Shown here in pieces: positions 7,289-16,136 of a stretch of DNA of 64,000 nt. The number at the start of each line of letters is the position of its first letter. The first letter of the stretch is position 1. The notes below the pieces were generated by a model. The model had not been told where the DNA came from, did no database searches, and saw nothing but the letters and a program-made list of their open reading frames with translations. The DNA is from Pseudodonghicola xiamenensis DSM 18339 (GTDB lineage: Bacteria; Pseudomonadota; Alphaproteobacteria; Rhodobacterales; Rhodobacteraceae): contig NZ_AUBS01000017.1 in assembly GCF_000429365.1 (NCBI RefSeq), positions 1-64,000 on the forward strand. Reading direction: 5' to 3'. The position numbers and the translations under genes are program-made.

Positions 7289-7735
7289 GAAGAATTAACG
7301 GTTTACCGGAAAATAGCCCATTTGGGTCATGCGCAAAAGAAACCAATCCAGATGATTGAACCGTTCCGATGAGTGTGACCTTTTTCACAAGCCAATTTCA
7401 TCTTGCGCCCCCTTCGCGGTATCCCGATCGGGCTCAGTCCTGAAGCCTCTTGCAAAGCATGAGGACGAAGGGGGCGATTATACCCCGGCTTGCTTCTGTG
7501 ACCTGTCGTCTGTGATCCGTCACCTCCACGCGCCCCAACACCCCACATTCGCCTGCCCCGCCTCGCATTTCTTGAGCGTAAACTGCCTCCCCGAGGCCTG
7601 CAAAACAGCCAGCTTAATATTGATCTAAGTCAAATTCTGTCGTTGATGCATGATTTCCTGCATTCTAAGCTCTGCAGGAGCAATTCCGCGCGGGAGGCCG
7701 TCGGATTGCCACACGCAAAAGGGAGGCACCACCAA
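7289..7735. other. 447-bp gene-free region upstream of ctaD
   Basis: This is the divergent control region between the HTH/hydrolase gene and ctaD. It is less GC-rich than its surroundings. Short open frames here (for example 7356-7628 on the plus strand) have no ribosome-binding site or recognisable protein pattern. The only element I can support is the FnrL-like box at 7620-7633. Confidence 0.6.
7620..7633. promoter_or_regulatory. Putative FnrL/FNR binding site
   Basis: TTGAT-CTAA-GTCAA matches the FNR/FnrL consensus TTGAT-N4-ATCAA at all but one base, and matches the TTGAY-N4-GTCAA form known from Rhodobacter. It is centred about 110 bp before the ctaD ATG. An oxygen-responsive regulator here would let the cell adjust aa3 oxidase with oxygen supply. 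The transcription start is unknown, so activation and repression cannot be told apart. Confidence 0.65.
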
Positions 7736-9406
7736 ATGGCAGACGCAGCCATTCATGGTCACGGGCACGAGGATCAGCGCGGATTCTTCACGCGTTGGTT
7801 CATGTCGACGAACCACAAGGACATCGGCATCCTCTATCTGATCTTCGCCGCGCTGACCGGCCTGATCTCTGTGACCTTCACCGTTTTCATGCGCCTGGAA
7901 CTGATGGAACCGGGTGTTCAGTACATGTGTCTTGAGGGCTTTCGGCTGTTCGGCAACGGAGGAGATTGCACGCCGAACGGTCACCTGTGGAACGTGCTGA
8001 TCACCTATCACGGCATCCTGATGATGTTCTTCGTCATCATCCCGGCCCTGTTCGGCGGTTTTGGCAACTATTTCATGCCGTTGCAGATCGGCGCGCCGGA
8101 CATGGCGTTCCCGCGGATGAATAACCTCAGCTTCTGGCTCTATGTCGCGGGCACCTCGCTCGGCGTCGCCTCGATGCTGACACCCGGGGGCAACGATCAG
8201 CTCGGTTCAGGTGTCGGCTGGGTGCTCTATCCACCGCTGTCGGTGAAAGAGGGCGGCATGTCGATGGATCTGGCGATCTTCGCGGTCCACGTCTCGGGCG
8301 CCTCTTCGATCCTGGGGGCGATCAACATGATCACCACCTTCCTGAACATGCGCGCACCCGGCATGACGTTGTTCAAGGTGCCGCTCTTCGCCTGGTCGAT
8401 CTTCGTGACCTCCTGGCTGATTCTGCTGTCGCTGCCGGTGCTTGCCGGGGCCATCACCATGCTGCTGATGGACCGCAACTTCGGCTTTACCTTCTTCGAC
8501 CCGGCCGGTGGCGGCGATCCGGTGCTCTATCAGCACATCCTGTGGTTCTTCGGCCATCCCGAAGTGTACATCGTGATCCTGCCGGGCTTCGGCCTGATCA
8601 GTCACATCATCGCCACCTTCTCGCGCAAGCCGATCTTTGGCTATCTGCCGATGGTCTGGGCGCTGATCGCCATCGGTGTCCTAGGCTTCGTGGTCTGGGC
8701 GCACCACATGTACACCGTGGGCCTCAGCCTGCATCAGCAGGCCTATTTCATGATGGCCACCATGGTGATCGCGGTGCCGACGGGGGTTAAGATCTTTTCA
8801 TGGATCGCGACGATGTGGGGTGGCTCCCTCGAATTCAAGACGCCGATGCTGTTCGCCTTCGGCTTCCTGATCCTCTTCACCATCGGCGGCGTGACCGGCG
8901 TGGTGCTGAGCCAGGCAGGCGTCGACCGGGCCTATCACGACACCTATTACGTGGTGGCACACTTCCACTATACCATGTCAATGGGGGCGGCCTTCTGCAT
9001 CTTCGCCGGGGTCTATTTCTACTTCGGCAAGATGACCGGGCGGCAATATCCCGAGTGGGCCGGCAAGCTGCACTTCTGGCTGTTCTTCATCGGGGTGAAC
9101 CTCACCTTCTTCCCGCAGCACTTCCTGGGTCGTCAGGGGATGCCGCGCCGCTATATCGACTATCCCGAGGCCTTCGCCTTCTGGAACAAGATCTCGTCGA
9201 CCGGCGCGCTGATCTCCTTCGCCTCCTTCCTGCTGTTCTTCGGCATCGTGTTCTATTCGCTGTTCCGTGGCGCCCGCGTCACCCAGAACAACTATTGGAA
9301 CGAATATGCCGACACGCTGGAATGGACCCTGCCTTCGCCGCCGCCGGAGCATACGTTCGAACAGCTCCCCAAGCGCGAGGACTGGGACAAGGTCCACGCC
9401 CACTGA
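7736..9406 (+). CDS. ctaD: Cytochrome c oxidase subunit I, aa3 type
   Basis: This is the catalytic subunit of the aa3 terminal oxidase in the inner membrane. It holds heme a and the heme a3/CuB centre and pumps protons. The 556-residue protein has twelve membrane spans. Landmarks are [11 protein letters not shown], the heme a ligand region [23 protein letters not shown] (residues split here for description), HPEVYI for CuB, the VWAHHMYT histidine pair, and [13 protein letters not shown] for the heme histidines. It looks close to Paracoccus CtaDII from memory, including the GHGH start and the [11 protein letters not shown] tail. The ATG at 7736 is preceded by GGGAGGCACCACCAA; the frame is open upstream to 7643. 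Other oxidase subunits are not adjacent, as is usual for ctaD in this group. Confidence 0.98.
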   Translation: MADAAIHGHGHEDQRGFFTRWFMSTNHKDIGILYLIFAALTGLISVTFTVFMRLELMEPGVQYMCLEGFRLFGNGGDCTPNGHLWNVLITYHGILMMFFVIIPALFGGFGNYFMPLQIGAPDMAFPRMNNLSFWLYVAGTSLGVASMLTPGGNDQLGSGVGWVLYPPLSVKEGGMSMDLAIFAVHVSGASSILGAINMITTFLNMRAPGMTLFKVPLFAWSIFVTSWLILLSLPVLAGAITMLLMDRNFGFTFFDPAGGGDPVLYQHILWFFGHPEVYIVILPGFGLISHIIATFSRKPIFGYLPMVWALIAIGVLGFVVWAHHMYTVGLSLHQQAYFMMATMVIAVPTGVKIFSWIATMWGGSLEFKTPMLFAFGFLILFTIGGVTGVVLSQAGVDRAYHDTYYVVAHFHYTMSMGAAFCIFAGVYFYFGKMTGRQYPEWAGKLHFWLFFIGVNLTFFPQHFLGRQGMPRRYIDYPEAFAFWNKISSTGALISFASFLLFFGIVFYSLFRGARVTQNNYWNEYADTLEWTLPSPPPEHTFEQLPKREDWDKVHAH

Positions 9407-9430
9407 TCCCCACGATCATCCGACACAGCA

Positions 9431-9465
9431 AAGGCCCCGGCATCCGCCCGGGGCCTTTTCGTTTT
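9431..9465 (+). terminator. Rho-independent terminator after ctaD
   Basis: The stem AAGGCCCCGG (9431-9440) pairs with CCGGGGCCTT (9448-9457), followed by TTTTCGTTTT. It lies 25 bp after the ctaD stop. Confidence 0.92.
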
Positions 9466-9597
9466 CCCGCCCTCTTCTCCCCGGTGTCACATGGTCGTGA
9501 CCTTCCCCCGCTATCGCAGCCCGGCAGTTCGTCGGCCGGGGCCCCGCGCTCCGGCCTTTGATTGACACGTTACGAATGACACAGGGACCCGATCGCC

Positions 9598-11532
9598 ATG
9601 ACCACCGACACCACCATCACCATGGACAAAGTGCTGAAGAATTCTCTCGGCCACGACAAGGTTGGCGCCTATGACAGCGGCGCCGGAGAAGCCGGCTCGG
9701 AAGTCGTCGCCTATCGCGACGGCAAGCTCTATGTGACCAACGGTGCCGACGACCGCATCGATATTTTCGACGCTGAGACCCAGGCGTTGATCACCTCGCT
9801 CGATCTGACGCTGATCGACAATTTCGATGGCGTGAACTCGGTCACCGTCTCGGAAACCGGCATCGCCGTCGCGGTGCAGCGCGAAGCCTCCGACGGCAGC
9901 ACCATGAATGGCGTGGTCGCCGTCTATGCACTGGACGCGGTCGATGGCGATCTGCCCAGCGCCGAAATCGAAGTCGGCAACCTGCCCGACATGGTGACCT
10001 ATTCGAAGGATGGCCAGTATATCTTCGTCGCCAACGAAGGCGAGCCGAAGGCTGACGGCGATCCCGCCGGCTCGATCTCGGTGATCGAGGTGGCGACCAT
10101 GACCGCCACCACCGTCGGCTTCGAGGCCTATGACGATCAGGCAGATGCGCTGGAGGCCGCCGGCGTGCGCCTGTTCCCGGGCGTGCTGCCCTCGACCGAT
10201 TTCGAACCCGAATATATCGCCGAAGGCCCCGACGGCACGCTCTATGTCACCCTGCAAGAGGCCAATGCGGTGGCCGTCTTCGACCTGGCGACCATGAGCT
10301 TCACCGAAATCCTGCCGCTCGGCACCGTGGATCACAGCCTTGAGGGCAACGGCATCGACCCCAACGACAAGGACGATGCGATCGACATCCACACCATCAA
10401 CGTCGAAGGCATCCGCATGCCCGACGCAATCGCCACGGTCGAGATCAAGGGCAAGACCTATTTCCTGACCGCCAACGAAGGCGATGACCGCGGCGATTTC
10501 GACGAGGGCGGCGATGCGGCCCGGGTCGGCGACATCCTGGCCGGCGATGTCCCCGGCGTCTCGATCGACCCCGACGCCTATACCGCCGAGGAACTGGCCG
10601 ATCTGGAGCGCCTGACCGTGTCGATCATCGACGGCGACACCGATGGCGATGGCGATATCGACGTGCTGCACTCCTACGGCTCGCGTTCGTTCACCATCTT
10701 CGACACCGATGGCAACGTGGTCTTTGACTCGGGCGACGGTTTCGAAACCCTGATCTCGCAACTGCGCCCGGCGAACGCCTTCAACAATGACAGCTACCCC
10801 TCGGACGACGCCGATGTGGTGGACGAGAATCGCTCGGACAACAAAGGGCCCGAACCCGAAGCCATCGCCGTGGGCGAGGTTGACGGCAAGACCCTGGCCT
10901 TCATCGGGCTGGAGCGCGACGGCGGCGTCATGATCTATGACATCTCGAACCCGAAGAAGGCGAAGTTCCTTGATTATATCGACAGCTCCGAGGCCGGCGA
11001 TTCCAGCCCCGAAGTGGTCAAGTTCATTGCCGCCGAAGACAGCGAAAGCGGCGTGGCGCAGATCGCGGTCAGCTACGAGATGTCGGGGACCACGGCGCTC
11101 TATGATCTGGCCTTCGGCCACCGCATCATCGGCAGTGACAGTGATGACACTCTGACCGGCACCGTCGGCGACGACATCCTGGCCGGGCGCCAGGGCGATG
11201 ACGTGATCGAGGGCGGCGCCGGTGACGATATCCTGCGCGGACAGAAGGGCGCCGATACGCTGATTGGCGGCACCGGCGACGATGTGCTGCGCGGCGGCCC
11301 CGGCGCCGATACCTTCGTCTTCGCCCTGGGCGATGGCCAGGACACCATCAGGCACCTGGGCAAGCGTGACATCATCGACCTGAGCGCCACCGGGCTGAGC
11401 TTTGACGAGCTGACGATCACCGACAACGGCGGCAACACCTTCACCGTCGACTATGGCGATCAGGGCGACAGCATCACCCTGACGCTGACCGCCGGCAACG
11501 CCGAGCTGAACGCCGACGACTTCCTGTTCTGA
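9598..11532 (+). CDS. Choice-of-anchor I domain protein with C-terminal RTX repeats, secreted
   Basis: This is a 644-residue protein with a long beta-propeller-like domain (about 20-515) of the choice-of-anchor I type often linked to alkaline-phosphatase-like surface proteins. Examples are VVAYRDGKLYVTNGADDRIDIF, YIFVANEGEP, EPEYIAEGPDGTLYVTLQEAN and GPEPEAIAVGEVDGK. A calcium-binding DGDTDGDGDID loop lies near residue 350. After that come RTX nonapeptides (about 520-575, GGxGxDxLx type, such as GGTGDDVLRGGPGADTF) and the C-terminal beta-roll cap ending in DDFLF. There is no N-terminal signal peptide, so type I secretion through the C-terminus is expected; no ABC exporter genes are in the window. 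The protein is acidic, typical of Ca-bound extracellular proteins. The catalytic role, if any, is unknown. Confidence 0.88.
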   Translation: MTTDTTITMDKVLKNSLGHDKVGAYDSGAGEAGSEVVAYRDGKLYVTNGADDRIDIFDAETQALITSLDLTLIDNFDGVNSVTVSETGIAVAVQREASDGSTMNGVVAVYALDAVDGDLPSAEIEVGNLPDMVTYSKDGQYIFVANEGEPKADGDPAGSISVIEVATMTATTVGFEAYDDQADALEAAGVRLFPGVLPSTDFEPEYIAEGPDGTLYVTLQEANAVAVFDLATMSFTEILPLGTVDHSLEGNGIDPNDKDDAIDIHTINVEGIRMPDAIATVEIKGKTYFLTANEGDDRGDFDEGGDAARVGDILAGDVPGVSIDPDAYTAEELADLERLTVSIIDGDTDGDGDIDVLHSYGSRSFTIFDTDGNVVFDSGDGFETLISQLRPANAFNNDSYPSDDADVVDENRSDNKGPEPEAIAVGEVDGKTLAFIGLERDGGVMIYDISNPKKAKFLDYIDSSEAGDSSPEVVKFIAAEDSESGVAQIAVSYEMSGTTALYDLAFGHRIIGSDSDDTLTGTVGDDILAGRQGDDVIEGGAGDDILRGQKGADTLIGGTGDDVLRGGPGADTFVFALGDGQDTIRHLGKRDIIDLSATGLSFDELTITDNGGNTFTVDYGDQGDSITLTLTAGNAELNADDFLF

Positions 11533-11565
11533 GGCGATCAGCTCGGACAGGCGACACCCTGCATC

Positions 11566-11600
11566 GACAGCCGCGGCTCTGCCCGCGGCTGTCCTTTTTT
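11566..11600 (+). terminator. Rho-independent terminator after the RTX gene
   Basis: GACAGCCGCGG (11566-11576) pairs with CCGCGGCTGTC (11583-11593), followed by a run of T (CTTTTTT). Confidence 0.93.
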
Positions 11601-11658
11601 CCGGCCCCCTTCTGCTCCGGCTCGACCGCCTCCAGAGCTGTGCTAGACTTGCACCGCG

Positions 11659-12138
11659 ATGCCTTACCGATGGACCGACCCCGCTCCCGACGTCCGGGTG
11701 CTGCGGCTCTGGCCGCATAACTCCCTGCCCCGGCGCGGGGTGGGGGTCGTCGTTCTGACAACATTCACGCTACTGATGGTGCCACTTCTGGCGCTGCTGG
11801 GCTCGGTGCTGCTCTGGGGGTTACTGCCCTTCGCCCTGCTGGCAGTCGGCGGCATCTGGGTTGCGCTGAACCGCAGCTATCGCGATCGTGACATACTCGA
11901 GGTTCTGACACTGACGGAACGGGAGGTGCATCTGGGCCGCCGCAATCCCGACGGCGGGACACAGAACTGGGCCTGCAATCGCTATTGGGCGCGGGCAGAG
12001 ATGCACGACACCGACGGCCCCGTGCCCCATTACGTGACCCTCAAGGGAGCAGGCCGCGAGGTCGAGATCGGCGCGTTCCTGTCGGAAGAAGAACGTCAGG
12101 CGCTTTTTCTGGAATTGCAGACGGCACTCCACCCATGA
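11659..12138 (+). CDS. DUF2244 domain membrane protein
   Basis: This is a 159-residue protein with two adjacent hydrophobic spans (about residues 28-48 and 50-70: GVVVLTTFTLLMVPLLALLG, then LPFALLAVGGIWVAL). A soluble C-terminal half follows (LTLTEREVHLGRRNPDG, then YWARAEMHDTDGPVPHYVTLKG, REVEIGAFLSEEER). This is the DUF2244 pattern, found mainly in alphaproteobacteria. The conserved tryptophan-rich NWACNRYWAR segment fits the family. The function is unknown. It is flanked by a terminator upstream and the convergent yqeY downstream, so it is probably a single-gene unit. Confidence 0.8.
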   Translation: MPYRWTDPAPDVRVLRLWPHNSLPRRGVGVVVLTTFTLLMVPLLALLGSVLLWGLLPFALLAVGGIWVALNRSYRDRDILEVLTLTEREVHLGRRNPDGGTQNWACNRYWARAEMHDTDGPVPHYVTLKGAGREVEIGAFLSEEERQALFLELQTALHP

Positions 12139-12219
12139 TCGGGCGCAGCATCTGCCCGATCATCAGCCGATCATCGCCCGCATGTCATAGGCCAGGGAAA
12201 CGCCCGGCCCACCGCCGGC

Positions 12220-12693
12220 TCAGCAGTCGCCGCTGGTGCAGAGCTGATCCTTGACCTTGAGACCGACCTTGGCGAAATCCATCTGGCCGGTATAGCGTGC
12301 CTTCAGCGCCGCCATCACCTTGCCCATATCACGGATCGACGCGGCGCCGGTCTCGCTCACCGCCTGTTTCACGGCGGTCTCGACCTCGGTCTCGCTCAGT
12401 TGACGAGGCAGGAATTCCTGAATGACCGCGATTTCCTCACGCTCACGCTCGGCCAGGTCGAGCCGCCCGCCCTCTTCATAGGCGCGCGCGCTTTCCTGGC
12501 GCTGCTTCGTCATCTTGCCGAGGATTTCCAGCACATCACCATCGCAGATGTTGCTGACCTCGCCATTGCCACGGGCCGCGATATCCTTGTCCTTGATCGC
12601 CGCATTAATCAGGCGCAAGGTCGATAGCCGGGCAACGGCTTTCTCTTTCATCGCCTGTTTCAGGGCCTCATTGACCCGGGTACGCATGTCCAT
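12220..12693 (-). CDS. GatB/YqeY domain protein
   Basis: This is a 157-residue cytosolic protein of the YqeY family, related to the C-terminal tRNA-binding domain of GatB. The opening MDMRTRVNEALKQAMKEKA and the segments LRLINAAIKDKDIA, YEEGGRLDLAEREREEI and FLPRQLSETEV are characteristic. The family is thought to act on tRNA or aminoacylation, but its role is not established. The ATG at 12693 was chosen because family similarity begins there; the longer frame to 12933 overlaps the carA promoter. It is divergent from carA, a common neighbour in Rhodobacteraceae. Confidence 0.9.
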   Translation of the reverse strand: MDMRTRVNEALKQAMKEKAVARLSTLRLINAAIKDKDIAARGNGEVSNICDGDVLEILGKMTKQRQESARAYEEGGRLDLAEREREEIAVIQEFLPRQLSETEVETAVKQAVSETGAASIRDMGKVMAALKARYTGQMDFAKVGLKVKDQLCTSGDC

Positions 12694-12841
12694 ATTGTTC
12701 TGTCCATCCCCATGGAATCGAACTCCCGAGACTACAGAAGGAAAAGCCCCGCGACAACCCAGTGGACCGGAGCGGCCCCGGCGACGCGAAACCGCCCGGA
12801 ATTCGGCGGCCTTTCCTCGACCCCGGAAGATTTGGGTGCAC

Positions 12842-12870
12842 TTGACCCTCTCCCGCACACCCCTTAGGTA
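12842..12870 (+). promoter_or_regulatory. Putative promoter of carA
   Basis: TTGACC (12842-12847), a 17-bp spacer and TAGGTA (12865-12870) form a plausible housekeeping sigma promoter with a good -35 and a weak -10, about 40 bp before the carA ATG. No pyrimidine or arginine attenuator is visible. Confidence 0.5.
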
Positions 12871-12910
12871 TCCGGCGATTTGACCGCAAGGACCGCAAAG
12901 GAGTCGCGCC

Positions 12911-14077
12911 ATGGCCCAGACTGCACTGACCAAGCCTACCGCCTGTCTGGCGCTCGCCGACGGAACGGTGTTCTACGGAACCGGCTTCGGCGCCACTGGC
13001 CAGACCGTAGCCGAGCTTTGCTTCAACACCGCGATGACCGGCTATCAGGAGATCATGACCGACCCCTCCTATGCCGGCCAGATCGTCACCTTCACCTTCC
13101 CCCACATCGGCAATGTCGGCGTCACCCCCGAGGATGACGAGACCGCCGAACCGGTCGCCGCCGGAATGGTGGTGAAATGGGACCCGACCGCCCCCAGCAA
13201 CTGGCGCAGCACCGAGACGCTGAAAACCTGGCTGGAGCAACGTGGCCGCATTGCCATCGGCGGCATCGACACCCGCCGGCTGACCCGGGCGATCCGGCAG
13301 CAGGGCGCCCCGCATGTGGCACTGGCGCATGATCCCGAGGGTAAATTCGATATCGAGGCGCTGGTCGCCGCCGCCCGCGGCTTCTGCGGCTTGGAGGGGC
13401 TCGACCTGGCGAAGGACGTGACCTGTTCGCAATCCTACCGCTGGGACGAGATGCGGTGGGCCTGGCCCGAAGGCTATAGCCGGCAGAGCGCGCCCCAACA
13501 CAAGGTGGTGGCGCTGGATTACGGTGCGAAACGCAACATCCTGCGCTGTCTGGCCAGCGCCGGCTGCGATGTGACCGTGCTGCCCGCCACCGCCACCGCA
13601 GCCGAGGTTCTGGCCCATAGCCCCGATGGCGTCTTCCTGTCGAACGGCCCGGGTGACCCGGCCGCCACCGGCGCCTATGCGGTGCCGATGATCAAAGAGC
13701 TGCTCGAAACAACCGATCTGCCGATCTTCGGCATCTGTCTGGGCCATCAGATGCTGGCCCTGGCGCTGGGGGCGAAGACGGTCAAGATGAATCACGGCCA
13801 CCATGGCGCCAACCACCCGGTGAAGGATCTGGAAACCGGCAAGGTCGAGATCACCTCGATGAACCACGGCTTTGCGGTTGACGCCCAGACCCTGCCCGAG
13901 GGCGTTGAGGAAACTCATGTGTCGCTGTTCGACGGCTCCAACTGCGGCATCCGCATGACGGGCCGCCCGGTTTATTCGGTGCAGCACCACCCCGAGGCCA
14001 GCCCCGGCCCGCAGGACAGCTTCTATCTGTTCGAGCGTTTTGCCGAAGCGATGGCCGCCCGGAAGGAAACGGTCTGA
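12911..14077 (+). CDS. carA: Carbamoyl-phosphate synthase small (glutamine amidotransferase) subunit
   Basis: CarA hydrolyses glutamine and channels ammonia to CarB for carbamoyl phosphate, which feeds pyrimidine and arginine synthesis. The 388-residue protein has the N-terminal CPSase small domain (LADGTVFYGTGFGATG, FNTAMTGYQEIMTDPSYAGQI, residues about 10-60). The class I amidotransferase domain has nucleophile Cys276 in FGICLGHQ and the His/Glu of VQHHPEASPGP. The ATG at 12911 is preceded by AAAGGAGTCGCGCC. carB is not adjacent. The gene is divergent from yqeY. Confidence 0.97.
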   Translation: MAQTALTKPTACLALADGTVFYGTGFGATGQTVAELCFNTAMTGYQEIMTDPSYAGQIVTFTFPHIGNVGVTPEDDETAEPVAAGMVVKWDPTAPSNWRSTETLKTWLEQRGRIAIGGIDTRRLTRAIRQQGAPHVALAHDPEGKFDIEALVAAARGFCGLEGLDLAKDVTCSQSYRWDEMRWAWPEGYSRQSAPQHKVVALDYGAKRNILRCLASAGCDVTVLPATATAAEVLAHSPDGVFLSNGPGDPAATGAYAVPMIKELLETTDLPIFGICLGHQMLALALGAKTVKMNHGHHGANHPVKDLETGKVEITSMNHGFAVDAQTLPEGVEETHVSLFDGSNCGIRMTGRPVYSVQHHPEASPGPQDSFYLFERFAEAMAARKETV

Positions 14078-14123
14078 GCCTTTGCCGGACCTGCACCGGC
14101 GGGTCGACGGACACCGCCGGGAC

Positions 14124-14138
14124 TTAACCAAACGTTAA
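14124..14138. promoter_or_regulatory. Putative CtrA binding site
   Basis: TTAA-CCAAACG-TTAA is an exact TTAA-N7-TTAA CtrA box, here within an extended CTTAAC...GTTAAG palindrome. It lies 49 bp before the glycosyltransferase ATG, where a promoter would be. CtrA controls cell-cycle, motility and c-di-GMP genes in alphaproteobacteria. Confidence 0.7.
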
Positions 14139-14186
14139 GCTTGTTGGCACCATCATCACGCAACTATTGCGTGTTTGGTGGTCGTC

Positions 14187-16136
14187 ATGAACAAGCAAGA
14201 GCTGAACCTGCCAGACTCTCTTGCCGCTGCGATGCCGCATCTGCGGCGCCGCCCGCTGGGGCAGTTCCTGGTCGAGATGGGGGTTATCACCCAAGGCCAT
14301 CTGGTGGCCGCCCTGCATCTGCAGCGCCGCTTTGGTGTGCGGCTGGGCGATGTGCTGGTGGCCGAAGGCTGGGCCACTGCCAAGGACATCTGCGCCGCGC
14401 TGGCACAACAGTCCGGCATCCCGCAGGCCGATCTTTTGCGCCACGCCCCCGATCCGGTTCTGGCACGGGCGCTCCCGCCGCAATTCTGGCTGCGGCAGGG
14501 GCTGTTACCCTGGCGGCGCGTCGGACAGGTCACGATGATCGCCACATCGGATCCCGACAGCTTCACCCGCAATCTCGTGCTTTTGCGCCACAGCTACGGC
14601 CCCGTCGCCCCGGTGATCGCCAACCGGCATCAAGTACAGAGCGCTGTCGCCCAAAACTTTGCACAGGAACTGGCCGAGGCGGCCAACACGCGGGTTCCGC
14701 GCGACTACAGCTATCGCGGCTGGCGTCCGCCCTGCCGGCGCAGGCTGGCGCTGATCGCGGCCTGCGGGTTCATCGCGCTTTGCCTGACGGCCAAGGCGCT
14801 CCTCGCCCTGGCCTGCGTTCTGGCCTTCCTCACCCTGTTCCTTTTCGTTCTGCTGCGGCTGGGCGGCGCGCTGGCCAATCTGCTGGCCCACCCCATGTTC
14901 CACCCGCTGCGTCCATGCCCGCGCGCCCTGCCCTGGTCCAGCGAATGGCCCTGCGTATCCGTCATGATACCGCTTTACCGCGAACCCGAAATTGCCGAGG
15001 CGCTGCTGGCCCGGATTGCGCGGCTGAGCTATCCCAAGGCGCTTTTGGAAGTGCTCCTGGTTCTGGAAGAGCACGACACCATCACCCGGCAGGCCTTGGC
15101 AGGCAGCCACTTGCCACCCTGGATGCGCATCGTCGAGGTGCCCGCTCATGGCGGGCTGACCACCAAGCCCCGGGCGATGGACTATGCGCTCGACTTCTGC
15201 AAGGGCGAGATCATCGGCGTCTGGGATGCCGAAGACGCCCCGGCCGAGGATCAGATCGAACGGGTGGTCCAGCGTTTTGCCCAAGCGCCGGCGCGAGTCG
15301 CCTGCCTTCAAGGCATTCTGGATTTCTACAATCCGCGCAGCAACTGGCGCGCCCGCTGCTTCACCATCGAATATGCCACCTGGTTCCGCCTGATCCTACC
15401 CGGGCTGGCACGGCTGGGCCTGGTGATGCCGCTGGGCGGCACCACCCATTTCTTCCGTCGGGCGCCGCTGGAGGCCCTGGGCGGATGGGATGCCCATAAC
15501 GTGACCGAGGATGCCGATCTGGGGGTGCGGCTGTATCGCGCCGGCTATCGGACCGAGATGATCGACACCATTACCTACGAAGAGGCGACTTGCCGCGCCC
15601 GCCCCTGGATCAAGCAACGCTCGCGCTGGCTCAAGGGCTTCATGGTGACCTACCTGGTGCATATGCGCCAACCGATCACGCTGTGGCGCGATCTGGGAAG
15701 CTGGCGGTTTCTTGGCGTGCAGGCCTTCTTTCTCGGTACCCTGGGGCAGTTCCTGCTGGCGCCGGTGCTCTGGTCGCTCTGGGCCATGCTGCTGGGATTG
15801 CCGCATCCGCTGACGCCGCTACTGCCGCCGGAGGTTCTGCGGGCCGGGTTGGCGCTGGCGCTTGTCAGCGAAACCCTTTCGATCGTGACCGGCCTGGCCG
15901 CGCTCGCCCGGGCGGGACGCAGATTTCTGATGCCCTGGGTGCTGACCCTGCCGCTCTACTATCCGCTCGGGGTGCTGGCCGTCTACAAGGCGCTTTACGA
16001 GCTGCTGTTCGATCCCTTCTACTGGGACAAGACGCTCCATGGCCAAGCGGCCCCCGAGCTCCCGCCACAGCCACCGCAGGATGACGTCAGCGATTGCGTT
16101 CCCGCTTGCCCGCATCCTGTTTCAGCCGCGTCATGA
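14187..16136 (+). CDS. Membrane glycosyltransferase (family 2) with N-terminal MshEN-type c-di-GMP-binding domain
   Basis: This 649-residue inner-membrane protein probably polymerises or exports a surface polysaccharide. Residues about 20-80 hold two tandem motifs, RRPLGQFLVEMGVITQGHLV and RLGDVLVAEGWATAKDI. These match the RLGxxLVxxG...LxxxL pattern of MshEN domains that bind c-di-GMP. Two membrane spans follow (about 183-225). The GT2 domain comes next, with VSVMIPLYRE, the VWDAEDAP acidic motif, TEDADLG (catalytic TED) and QRSRWLKG (QxxRW), as in cellulose/chitin-synthase-like enzymes. Four or so C-terminal spans end it. I chose the ATG at 14187; an in-frame TTG at 14175 is possible. The 3' end overlaps the convergent GntR gene by 50 bp. 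The sugar product is unknown; no other polysaccharide genes are nearby. Confidence 0.88.
   Translation: MNKQELNLPDSLAAAMPHLRRRPLGQFLVEMGVITQGHLVAALHLQRRFGVRLGDVLVAEGWATAKDICAALAQQSGIPQADLLRHAPDPVLARALPPQFWLRQGLLPWRRVGQVTMIATSDPDSFTRNLVLLRHSYGPVAPVIANRHQVQSAVAQNFAQELAEAANTRVPRDYSYRGWRPPCRRRLALIAACGFIALCLTAKALLALACVLAFLTLFLFVLLRLGGALANLLAHPMFHPLRPCPRALPWSSEWPCVSVMIPLYREPEIAEALLARIARLSYPKALLEVLLVLEEHDTITRQALAGSHLPPWMRIVEVPAHGGLTTKPRAMDYALDFCKGEIIGVWDAEDAPAEDQIERVVQRFAQAPARVACLQGILDFYNPRSNWRARCFTIEYATWFRLILPGLARLGLVMPLGGTTHFFRRAPLEALGGWDAHNVTEDADLGVRLYRAGYRTEMIDTITYEEATCRARPWIKQRSRWLKGFMVTYLVHMRQPITLWRDLGSWRFLGVQAFFLGTLGQFLLAPVLWSLWAMLLGLPHPLTPLLPPEVLRAGLALALVSETLSIVTGLAALARAGRRFLMPWVLTLPLYYPLGVLAVYKALYELLFDPFYWDKTLHGQAAPELPPQPPQDDVSDCVPACPHPVSAAS

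Noticed and set aside
7356..7628. 90-codon plus-strand frame before ctaD
   Set aside because: No ribosome-binding site, Cys/Ser/His-rich with no pattern, and it ends on the FnrL box.
9511..11718. 735-codon open frame on the minus strand
   Set aside because: It is the antisense shadow of the choice-of-anchor-I/RTX gene; its Ile/Ala/Gly/Asp-rich text mirrors the repeat codons and matches no family.
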